Both the position numbers and the translations under genes were made by a program. Shown in pieces: positions 9,001 to 15,210 of a DNA stretch of 16,870 nt; positions within the stretch are counted from its first letter, which is position 1, and each line of letters opens with the position of its first letter. Below the pieces are notes generated by a model that did not search any database, had not been told where the DNA came from, and saw nothing but the letters and a program-made list of their open reading frames with translations. Location: positions 1 to 16,870 of the forward strand of contig JBCCRH010000076.1 of assembly GCA_039208045.1 (NCBI GenBank), read 5' to 3'. Source of the DNA: JBCCRH01 sp039208045 (GTDB lineage Bacteria > Bacteroidota > Bacteroidia > Chitinophagales > Saprospiraceae).

Positions 9001-9802
9001 TTTAGATGGGTCAGGCCAGACCTTTGACCTTCCTTTAGGAACCGATTTTAGAGGTAAAACGATTACCAATACATCAACACTTGTTTCTTCGATAGCACAT
9101 GGGGAAACCGTTTTACAGCGGTATACCTTCGAATTATCGATCGATGGTCACCTTTTTTATAAGGGAGACGCTTCCTTTGGATTTTTTAGTTCAACAGCCC
9201 TAGCGGAGCAGGTGGGCCTAGATAAAGGAGCGGAAATTCCAGCTTGGTATATCACAGAAGGCTTGCAGCGAAGCGATTATATGAAGATAAAACTGGATTC
9301 GCTCTACGGCAAAATGAAGTTGTTCAAAGCGCCAGCCGGCAAACCACATTATCGATTAGCCAGTGATCAATTGCATCTGCTGCACGAATTAATTATTGCG
9401 AAAGGCCAAGGTCAATTTGGCAAAGGCTACATCCACGCGACCAAATTTGTACAGCCCTACGATTGGTTTTTCACTTGCCATTTTTACCAAGATCCAGTAA
9501 TGCCCGGTTCGCTGGGTCTAGAATCGATTTTGCAAGCCATGCAGGTATTTGCGTTGCAGCAAGACCTGGGCAAAGACTTCCTTTCCCCAAGGTTTGTGCA
9601 GATACCCCATCATAAAACGGTCTGGAAATACCGGGGGCAAATTAGACTTTCTGTAAAAGAAATGCACTTGGAAGTACATATTAAGCACATTGAAAAGCGA
9701 GCGGAGCAGTTGGTACTAATCGCTGATGCCTATTTGTGGAATGAAAAGATGAGAATTTACCAAGTGACCGACATTGCTTTAGGGATAGAAGAAGCAAATT
9801 AA
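3050..9802 (+). CDS. pfaC: PfaC-like PUFA synthase with embedded PfaB-type acyltransferase (KS-CLF-AT-DH-DH)
   Basis: A 2250-residue multidomain synthase. The ketosynthase spans about 1-450: Cys196 in DAACATSL, His332 in ECHATGT, His369 in SNMGH. A chain length factor spans about 460-880: the KS cysteine position reads CGENS, with Glu667 in register, and AATG replaces HGTG, so it should not condense. An acyltransferase spans about 990-1320, with the PfaB-style GYSMGE (Ser1095) and probable His1213. After a polar linker (about 1395-1455) come two FabA-like dehydratase didomains. Their active halves show PCHFRDD (His1741, Glu1755) and TCHFYQD (His2144, Glu2158). Their N-terminal halves lack the catalytic histidine in register. 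FabA-like domains in PUFA synthases dehydrate and isomerise to leave the cis double bonds. Shewanella-type systems keep the AT separate as PfaB; fused orders like this are known in myxobacteria and other lineages. ATG follows the pfaA stop by 4 bases, suggesting coupling. Confidence 0.93.
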   Translation: MAKVAIIGTSALFPGASTPKAFWDNLMAEKDLTSHATKQDFGVDPASVFHPEKGIGDRCYSIRGGYIRDFQFDPTGFELSADYLRKQDKLYQWSLYTAKEALIDGGYFQAKEPLKNCGLILGNLSFPTSSSHQLIADIYCRAFEANIQQLLDEPAFRLQDHQQIPPQNKVLEHTPSELVSKALALGKTHYALDAACATSLYAIKLACDELLTGKADMMLAGAVSASDQLFIHIGFSIFHAYSPMDQKFVPFDQESAGLVSSEGAGMVLLKRLADAERDGDQIIGVIGGIGLSNDGRGKFLLSPNPKGQHLAFERTYANNPISPSDTSYIECHATGTPLGDSTELNSIAHYFSNYDTYPLLGSVKSNMGHLLTAAGMTGLLKVLLAMQHEVIPPNINLENPIQSAIEWKGGDGMIRTHTPWQGKNKQAGINSFGFGGTNAHMVIQNYLGPKDRDQASKSLVPLEAMAIVGMDAHFGASDHLEAFYHTIYNGEQQFEELPKNRWKGIEANALLLEKYGFNDGRLPKGAFIEEFEIDLLRYKIQPKEAERLFPQQALLLKVADQAIKDAGIEEHQNVAVLVAMETELAIHQCMARWDAEWQVKEAVAHMGLELEADAIDTLIELLKKGIYPTEGKLAPSEFTSFIGNLMASRISALWDFSGAAFTVSCGENSTFKALEVAQNMLSLGEVDAVVVGAVDFSGGLEQVLLRQKENPTTTNPHPSLSFGLKDNGWMIGEGAGAVVLKRNSQVATDKVYAVIDGIGSIRTHGFDYIELAATGIAAQDCFEEDQLLQKQHPKSTALGSVKANIGHTFAAAGMAGLIKTALCMHHRFIPGVPNWTAPQNAHFEQSNYYFPAQSRPWILPKGAIKRYAAVNGVGDIQIQLSSAHTPSKNPHSFLRKQAPQLFILSGQDRQQLSEELERLQAILNTNQAFHSIAQQLHAEFCAQPLHYSIVLVANNKTELLKEAQYFSHQLAHAFQKNQALKTPRGSYFTPHPLGHDGKVAFVYPGSATAYTGLGKDTFQLFPALLTHYEDLVGDLDRFVNEDYLYPKLKRAQDAAPPIHDDSIAMMSAGVFYSTIFTAILRDYFRLTPTIAFGYSMGECSSMWYASRVWHPNGANKFRQSPIFKSRFAGDLELLAEHWGVSSEEAKRTWTSIVLLAPRKAVEALLEGKEQVFLTFINTEEEVIISGNKTVCQQIADALQCHSLPIPFQNIIHHSFCIQEKEGLLDMHSFEINHTPPIDFYSSISQSIIEINSQEIAENSAAVCANPVHFPQTVRTVYQAGARIFIEVGANATCTAWIQRNLRDQPHHAVAIDQKGKSDVDTLIHLLAQLTSHGVQLDLSLLFPNTAEVQQKRQFMKKIMTGGTPLAELFNAANVQACFRQIKQSIAKRELVFAGEDVRTTNHFYKAEKRNTVMDISTLAIENGASPKKESPKLGENGLRLQNFEAGEQLEGKEIIFSQEDLEEFATGKIANVFGPAYAIIDSYRRRVMLPMYPYLLVSRVTKMDATLGVYEPCAMTTEYDIPYDAWYTTDQQIPSAVCVESGQCDLLLISYLGIDLQNKGNLVYRLLDCTLTFMDDLPYEGQTLRYDISINSFVRNGENLLFFFSYLCYVQDRLVLKMDGGCAGFFSDEQLAEGAGVVYTNSEIEARKNAKRSYFTPLLTTQKTSFSKQDLQYLIDGAVEKCFDDISYFPNGRNPSLRIPPEKILMLDRITSVDLTGGAYGLGYIVAEKDLHPDDWYFPCHFRDDEVLAGSLQAEGGGNLLRFFMLMLGLQRLTKDARFQPIFGLGQKVRCRKQVIPSVDTKLIYRLEIKEIGLFPDPYVIGDLEIISNDIITVHFENLGLQLREKSKPKYLDSDGGIKISSRSEGALMNEKDITTFALGSMEDCFGPDFAQYRSRKKSRQPNTDLQVISRIINIDGTRGDFSKNVPVIAEYDVPENAWYYQHNAHPTMPYSILMEIALQPCGLLGAYLGSTLQFPDTDLFLRNLDGSGQTFDLPLGTDFRGKTITNTSTLVSSIAHGETVLQRYTFELSIDGHLFYKGDASFGFFSSTALAEQVGLDKGAEIPAWYITEGLQRSDYMKIKLDSLYGKMKLFKAPAGKPHYRLASDQLHLLHELIIAKGQGQFGKGYIHATKFVQPYDWFFTCHFYQDPVMPGSLGLESILQAMQVFALQQDLGKDFLSPRFVQIPHHKTVWKYRGQIRLSVKEMHLEVHIKHIEKRAEQLVLIADAYLWNEKMRIYQVTDIALGIEEAN

Positions 9803-9823
9803 GAGCCAGCAAAAAATCAGTTT

Positions 9824-11482
9824 ATGGAATTTAATGGCACTCCGCAACAATTATTTTGGCAAGGTTCGCCTAGAGCTATTGTCTTTGATGAAAACCAGAT
9901 CAGGGCAAAGTTAGCGCAAACCGATCGGCCCTGCTACGTCATGCAAGACTTTACTGGTCGGATAGGCGTAAGCAATACTGGTACGCTCGTATCCGAGGGG
10001 AGAGGGTTACAGGTATTAGCTATTACAAGTCCTATGACTGCTGCGCACTTGGGCGATCCTACCTTCCGCAAAGACTACCAGCTAAAATATGCCTACAAAA
10101 CAGGCGCTATGGCCAATGGAATCGCTTCGGCAGATTTGGTCATTGCGATCGGCAAGGCTGGCCTATTGGCTTCTTATGGAGCTGCAGGTCAGGTGCCTGA
10201 ACAAATTATAGCATCGCTCAACCAAATTCAAGCTCATTTACCGCACCAGACCTATGCCGTTAATCTCATTCACTCTCCTGCGGAGCCCGCTCTGGAAGCA
10301 GCTGCTGTGGATTTGTTTTTGGCGAAAGGCGTAAACGTGGTAGAAGCATCGGCGTTTCTAGCTTTAACAGAAAACATCGTCTATTATCGGCTGGCAGGGC
10401 TTAGGCGAGGTGCTAATAATGAAGTCATTATTGGGAACAAAGTGATCGCTAAAATATCCAGAAAGGAAGTGGCCATTCCATTTATGAAAGCACCGCCGGA
10501 CGCTTTGGTACAATCCTTACTAAAGAAAGGAAAAATCACGCCAGAGCAAGCTGACTTAGCCCAATATGTGCCTATGGCAGATGATATTACGGTGGAGGCG
10601 GATTCTGGTGGCCATACCGACAATCGCCCGTTGGTGGCGCTCTTGCCCATCATCATCCAATTGAGAGATGAGTTACAAAAAGAACATGCTTTCGCAAATA
10701 AGATACGCGTTGGTGCGGCCGGAGGTATCTCTACGCCCGCCTCCGCATTAGCAGCCTTTATGATGGGCGCGGCCTATGTTGTTACCGGCAGTGTCAATCA
10801 GGCTTGTGTGGAGGCTGGCACATCAGAGCACGTCCGGAAGTTATTACAGTCGGTGGAATCGACTGATGTGATGGGTGCTCCTGCATCCGATATGTTTGAA
10901 ATGGGGGTGGACTTACAGGTATTGAAGCGGGGCACCTTATTTGGCCCCAGAGCCAAAAAACTATATACCTATTACAAAACCTACCAATCGATTGAGCAAA
11001 TCCCAGCCGCTGCTCGACAAGAATTGGAACAGAAAATATTCAGAAAACCCTTAGAAGAAATCTGGCAGTCGTGCATTACCTTTTTTAAGCAACGAGACCC
11101 AGAACAAATCGAACGAGCACTAAATAATCCTCACCGCAAAATGGCTTTAATTTTCCGATGGTACCTCGGGCTATCTTCTAATTGGGCCAATGCTGGCACA
11201 CCAGATCGAGTCTTAGATTACCAAATTTGGTGCGGCCCATCGATGGGCGCTTTCAATGATTGGGTCAAGGGAAGCTATTTGGAACATTACCAAAATAGAC
11301 GCGTAGCAGATGTAGCAGAACAAATCATGCAGGGCGCCGCTTATCTATATCGCATTCAAAGTCTGAAAATGCAAGGCGTGGTATTTCCGGCGGACTTGGA
11401 ACGGGCAGCTGTTCAGGATTATGGCAATGCCCCTTCAGTCGCGCTCCCCACTCAGGAACTTGCCAATAATAATAGCAATTAG
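9824..11482 (+). CDS. pfaD: PfaD, FMN-dependent enoyl reductase of PUFA synthase
   Basis: A 552-residue protein of the PfaD family, a TIM-barrel flavoprotein related to nitronate monooxygenase / FabK-type enoyl reductases. Within the Pfa complex it reduces trans-2-enoyl-ACP in the cycles where the double bond is removed. Visible signatures: VEADSGGHTDNRPL (257-270) with the conserved His264, the FMN phosphate loop GAAGGISTP (297-305), TGSVNQACVEAGTS (321-334), DLQVLKRGTLF (363-373) and the C-terminal WCGPSMGAFNDWVKG (469-483). Its length is normal for the family. ATG lies 21 bases after the previous stop behind an A-rich leader (AAAAAATCAGTTT), without a Shine-Dalgarno sequence as is common in Bacteroidota. 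The last 15 residues are a polar, Asn-rich tail, and their codons overlap the end of the opposite-strand channel gene. Confidence 0.94.
   Translation: MEFNGTPQQLFWQGSPRAIVFDENQIRAKLAQTDRPCYVMQDFTGRIGVSNTGTLVSEGRGLQVLAITSPMTAAHLGDPTFRKDYQLKYAYKTGAMANGIASADLVIAIGKAGLLASYGAAGQVPEQIIASLNQIQAHLPHQTYAVNLIHSPAEPALEAAAVDLFLAKGVNVVEASAFLALTENIVYYRLAGLRRGANNEVIIGNKVIAKISRKEVAIPFMKAPPDALVQSLLKKGKITPEQADLAQYVPMADDITVEADSGGHTDNRPLVALLPIIIQLRDELQKEHAFANKIRVGAAGGISTPASALAAFMMGAAYVVTGSVNQACVEAGTSEHVRKLLQSVESTDVMGAPASDMFEMGVDLQVLKRGTLFGPRAKKLYTYYKTYQSIEQIPAAARQELEQKIFRKPLEEIWQSCITFFKQRDPEQIERALNNPHRKMALIFRWYLGLSSNWANAGTPDRVLDYQIWCGPSMGAFNDWVKGSYLEHYQNRRVADVAEQIMQGAAYLYRIQSLKMQGVVFPADLERAAVQDYGNAPSVALPTQELANNNSN
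11435..11482. other. Convergent 3' overlap between pfaD and the ion-channel gene
   Basis: The last 16 codons of pfaD (+ strand, stop TAG at 11480-11482) share 48 bases with the last 16 codons of the channel gene (- strand, stop TGA read from 11437-11435). Both coding frames are clear up to here, so the two operons meet tail to tail with no spacer. I looked for a stem-loop plus T-run terminator for either direction here and in the following 60 bases and found none. Confidence 0.85.
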
Positions 11483-12079
11483 AATAGTCAAGTATAACTG
11501 CCCCAGGACGCTGATTAAGACGGTAATGGCGCGAGCGAAGGGATGGATAGGGCTAATATCTCCATAGCCTACAGAGGTGAGGGTGATAAAACTGAAGTAG
11601 ATAAAATCGTAAAACTCAGGTGTATTAGGGAATTGGAAGGCATTTTCGAACATATTATCGATGATGAAAAATAGAGGGGCGCCCACCGTTCCTAGTATCA
11701 GATAACCCGTGATACAGGCGTAGATTTCGTTGACTCCAATGGGATTGATCAAGATGTAGTGCAGTATTTTTACCAGCACAATGGTGAAAAAGACCAAGGT
11801 GAAAAGCGCACTAATAATACTGAAATACATATTGCGCTGTTCGAGCAAGAAAACGACGAACATCACGATAGCTATCGCTCCCATTAGTAGGAAGTCTCTT
11901 CTACTCGTCCCCGCATAGATGACACCCATGGTCAATACCAAACCATACGTGATATTCATAAACAGCAGCCCATTCGTAAATAATGGAGCAACAGGAGGAA
12001 TAACCAGTAGGAGGATCAAGCTAATCAAAAAATAGATATAATTAGGATCCTCCGTATTTATTCGGAACGGTAATTTCAC
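11435..12079 (-). CDS. Ion channel protein with K+ selectivity filter (Ion_trans_2 type)
   Basis: A 214-residue, very hydrophobic protein. The pore region near the C-terminus reads ITLTSVGYGDISP; TSVGYGD (168-174) is the classic potassium-channel selectivity filter. It is followed by a last membrane helix (about 182-208) and preceded by an outer helix around 117-141. Three or four more hydrophobic segments (about 14-34, 37-57, 63-80, 84-108) lie upstream. They lack a run of regularly spaced arginines, so I see no voltage sensor. No cytosolic regulatory domain (RCK, cNMP) follows; the protein ends a few residues after the last helix. Probable role: a K+-selective or related cation channel in the inner membrane, four subunits per pore. 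The start is GTG, 3 bases after the stop of the RND permease gene, which implies co-transcription and probably translational coupling with the efflux operon. A later Met (residue 40) would remove the first hydrophobic segment. Confidence 0.87.
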   Translation of the reverse strand: MKLPFRINTEDPNYIYFLISLILLLVIPPVAPLFTNGLLFMNITYGLVLTMGVIYAGTSRRDFLLMGAIAIVMFVVFLLEQRNMYFSIISALFTLVFFTIVLVKILHYILINPIGVNEIYACITGYLILGTVGAPLFFIIDNMFENAFQFPNTPEFYDFIYFSFITLTSVGYGDISPIHPFARAITVLISVLGQLYLTILIAIIIGKFLSGERD

Positions 12080-12082
12080 GGA

Positions 12083-15000
12083 TTACGCCTTTAATAATTC
12101 TTCGTCAAACTCGTAATCTTTGTAGCTAACATTGAACAGGATACTATAAAAGGACGGGATAAATACCAGCGTAATAATGGTTCCGAATAATAGACCGATC
12201 ATAATACACACCGCCATACCTTCCCACAGCTCGCCCCCACTGAGATAAAGTGGAATCATCCCAAAAACCGTTGTAAAGGTAGCCAATAGAATGGGCCTAA
12301 AGCGCTGCAAGCAAGCAGCAATCACCGCATCTTGGTCATTCCGACCAATATCGTTCAGCTCTATCTCAATGCGGTCCACCAGTACAATGGCGTTATTAAT
12401 AATAATACCGGCTAGCGAAATCACCCCTAGAAATGGCATAAAACCAAAAGGCTCACCAAAAACTAATAAGCCGATCACTACCCCAATCACTGCCAGCGGA
12501 ATGGTCAAAAGGACGATCACTGTTTTCTTGACGCTATTAAACTGAATGATCAAAAGCAGTACAATGATAAATCCAGAGATGGGCAGGTAGCTAATTACCG
12601 AGCCCATACTATCAGCTGTTCGCTCAGCATCGCCACCAAAGGCGTAGGTATAGCCAGGTTCCCATTCTTGGGAAGCTTCGGTAATCCATTCGCTCATCGC
12701 TGCGGTGATCGCATTGGCATTTGCTCCTTCTCGGAGTTCGCAGTTGACATTCACCGTACGCTCTAGGTCTAGGCGCTGAATCTTAGCATATTGCCAGGCA
12801 GGAATGATAGAGGCTACTTGCAAGAGCGGTACACTCCGGCCAGAGCTTTGCGCAAAAATGTCCAATGTTTCGATGGAAGCCAGCGTTTGCTGTTGGTCGG
12901 CATCACTGCGCATCATAATGGGAATCGACTTATCTTCTTCTCGATAGCTTCCCGTCTGAAAACCATCCAATACCGTGAGCAGCGAAGCGGCAATATCCTG
13001 GCTGGTCACTCCTGCTTTTTGAGCTCTCGATTGATCGATGTCTACCAAGAATTTCTTACTCTTAGGCCCCCAATCATCTTTTACGTTTTTTGTACCTGGT
13101 ATATTCGATAGTTTGAGCTTTACCTGCTCCGCTATTTTTGAAAGTATATCAGGATTACTGCCTGATATTTTTACCTCGATCGGTGCACCTGCTTCTCCCG
13201 CTGCCAGCGGATATACCTTGATATCGGCATTGGGGAAGTTGAAAAACGTAAATCGATCTATTCGATCGATCATCGTATTATTTTCCTCGAAAGAGGAAGT
13301 ATTCATCAGCACGTGGGCGTAGCTAGAATTGGCTTCGTCGCGTTGATACCCCAGATCATAAGGCTCCGGCCCCTCCCCAATAAAAGAAGTCCAACTCGTA
13401 ATACCTTTGGGTTTCGATTCTGTTACCTTTAGAGAATCTGCTAGGTACTGCTCAATACGCTCTACCACAGCCTGCGTCGCTTCAATCTTTGTCCCTTGTG
13501 GCATATTGACATCCATGGTGATCAAATTCCGATCACTATCGGGAAAGAAGACAAAGGGTATTTTACCGAAAAAGAACATAGAGCCAAAGAAAGCGGCAAA
13601 AATGAGCCCGATGACTAAAAATCGACTGGCTAGCGCCGAAAGGATCAAGTTCTTGTAGAACAGCTTCAGCGTATTGATGATGCGATCTACTAATGACTCC
13701 TTCTTCTCTCCTTCGGGTACTACTTTTAAAAATAGATAGCAGAATAAGGTGATGATAGAAAGTGCAATTAACCAAGAGGACAGCAAGGCTATCGAAATAA
13801 CTACAAAAATAGGGCCTACAATATCCCCCATGACCGTTGGGGAGAGGTAAAAGGCCAGAAAGGCCGCACTTGTAGTGAGGGTAGAAATGAGCAGCGGCGT
13901 CCACAACTCTGAAAAAGCTTCTATTGCCGCTTGTTTCTTGCCTATCCCTTTATCTAGCTTCACCAGTACCGTTTCGGCAACTACAATGGCATTGTCCACC
14001 AACATGCCCAGCGCCATAATCAAGGCAGCCAAGGTCACTTGGTTGAGGCCAACTTTTAGCGATCCCATCACCATAAGCGTAGCGATAATTACCATTGGAA
14101 TCAGGCTGGCAATCACCAGGCCCGTGCGCAGGCCAAGGAAAATGAGCATCACCAGCAGTACAATAGTAATCGACTGGATAACATTCTCTACAAAATTGTC
14201 AATCTTAAATTGGATATAATTATCCTGAGAGGTAACTCGGCTTAGCTCAATACCGACAGGCAGCTTTTGCGTCCATTCCTTGATGACTCGGTCTATCTCT
14301 TCGCCTAGTGCTACAATATTTTCATTTTTCTTGAGGTTGACGTGCAAAGTAATCGCTTCTTTCCCATTCGCTCGGACTACCTGTGAGGGGGGATCAATGT
14401 AGCCTTTCGAAATCTTTGTAATATCGCTAAGCTTAACGAGCTGCGCCCCCCCGGCAATTGGAATAAGCATCTCCCTGATATCATCTACTTCGTTGAAGTT
14501 ACCTGTCGGTTCTAGGATGATACGCTCATCCTTAATGTTGACTTGCCCTCCCGGGTTAATAATATTGGTAGAAGATATAAACTGCTGCAAGAGTATCGCT
14601 GACAACCCATATTCTTTGAGTTTCGCATTGTCAAATTCTACAAATACGCGCTCTTCTTGCTCGCCCATCAATTCTACCTTGGCCGCATCAGGTAGCTTAA
14701 TCAAATCATCCTTGATATCATCCGCATACTCCTTCATCTCCTCATACGAATAGCCATCTGCGGTCAGCCCCACCACAATACCATACACCTCTCCAATGCC
14801 TTCTTCTTCCAAGTTGGGGAACACGCCATCTGGTAGGCCTTCAATATTATTCAACTTTCTGCGCAAGCGATCCCATACCGCTTGCATTTCTTCTTCAGGC
14901 ACTTCGTCTTTCAGGGCCACCTTCACTACAGAAAGGCCCGTACGGGAAGTACTATTTACTTCATCTAATTCTGGCAATTCTTGTACTTTCTTCTCGACTT

Positions 15001-15196
15001 TGTCCGTCACTAGCTGCTCCACCCGCTCGGGGCTCGCCCCTGGAAAAACCGTTATTACGCTTGCAAGCTTAATGGTGAAACGCGGCATACTATCTCTGGA
15101 AAGATCAAAATAGGAAGAGATACCCGTTAGCATAACGGTAAGCAAAATCGTCAAGACGATAGTGGTCTTTTCGATGGAAAACTTGGCTAAATTCAT
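12083..15196 (-). CDS. RND efflux pump permease (AcrB/HAE1-like), inner-membrane component
   Basis: A 1037-residue protein, full length for an RND permease. It has two similar halves, each with one N-terminal helix (about 9-29 and 525-548), a large periplasmic porter loop (about 30-335 and 549-865) and a five-to-six-helix bundle (about 338-495 and 866-1022). The helix-4 region reads GMLVDNAIVVAE with Asp401. The equivalent helix in the second half reads GIIINNAIVLVD with Asn934/Asn935. It would use the proton gradient to push substrates from periplasm or membrane into a TolC-type duct. The substrate cannot be told from sequence; I see no Met-rich or His-rich features that would favour metal export, and the CzcA/CusA hallmark residues are absent, so a drug/solvent/lipid-type pump is more likely. 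It begins 14 bases after the membrane fusion protein stop, and its partners are the two genes encoded to the right. Confidence 0.94.
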   Translation of the reverse strand: MNLAKFSIEKTTIVLTILLTVMLTGISSYFDLSRDSMPRFTIKLASVITVFPGASPERVEQLVTDKVEKKVQELPELDEVNSTSRTGLSVVKVALKDEVPEEEMQAVWDRLRRKLNNIEGLPDGVFPNLEEEGIGEVYGIVVGLTADGYSYEEMKEYADDIKDDLIKLPDAAKVELMGEQEERVFVEFDNAKLKEYGLSAILLQQFISSTNIINPGGQVNIKDERIILEPTGNFNEVDDIREMLIPIAGGAQLVKLSDITKISKGYIDPPSQVVRANGKEAITLHVNLKKNENIVALGEEIDRVIKEWTQKLPVGIELSRVTSQDNYIQFKIDNFVENVIQSITIVLLVMLIFLGLRTGLVIASLIPMVIIATLMVMGSLKVGLNQVTLAALIMALGMLVDNAIVVAETVLVKLDKGIGKKQAAIEAFSELWTPLLISTLTTSAAFLAFYLSPTVMGDIVGPIFVVISIALLSSWLIALSIITLFCYLFLKVVPEGEKKESLVDRIINTLKLFYKNLILSALASRFLVIGLIFAAFFGSMFFFGKIPFVFFPDSDRNLITMDVNMPQGTKIEATQAVVERIEQYLADSLKVTESKPKGITSWTSFIGEGPEPYDLGYQRDEANSSYAHVLMNTSSFEENNTMIDRIDRFTFFNFPNADIKVYPLAAGEAGAPIEVKISGSNPDILSKIAEQVKLKLSNIPGTKNVKDDWGPKSKKFLVDIDQSRAQKAGVTSQDIAASLLTVLDGFQTGSYREEDKSIPIMMRSDADQQQTLASIETLDIFAQSSGRSVPLLQVASIIPAWQYAKIQRLDLERTVNVNCELREGANANAITAAMSEWITEASQEWEPGYTYAFGGDAERTADSMGSVISYLPISGFIIVLLLIIQFNSVKKTVIVLLTIPLAVIGVVIGLLVFGEPFGFMPFLGVISLAGIIINNAIVLVDRIEIELNDIGRNDQDAVIAACLQRFRPILLATFTTVFGMIPLYLSGGELWEGMAVCIMIGLLFGTIITLVFIPSFYSILFNVSYKDYEFDEELLKA

Positions 15197-15210
15197 AGAC
15201 TATGTATTAT

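Noticed and set aside
7286..9802. A separate DH-DH gene starting at the internal ATG at 7286 (MDISTLA)
   Set aside because: The frame is continuous through the junction with no stop and no initiation signal. Linker-type sequence there is expected in a fused multidomain protein.
11483..11560. Intrinsic terminator between the two operons
   Set aside because: I found no GC-rich stem followed by a T run on either strand, and the region is coding for the channel.
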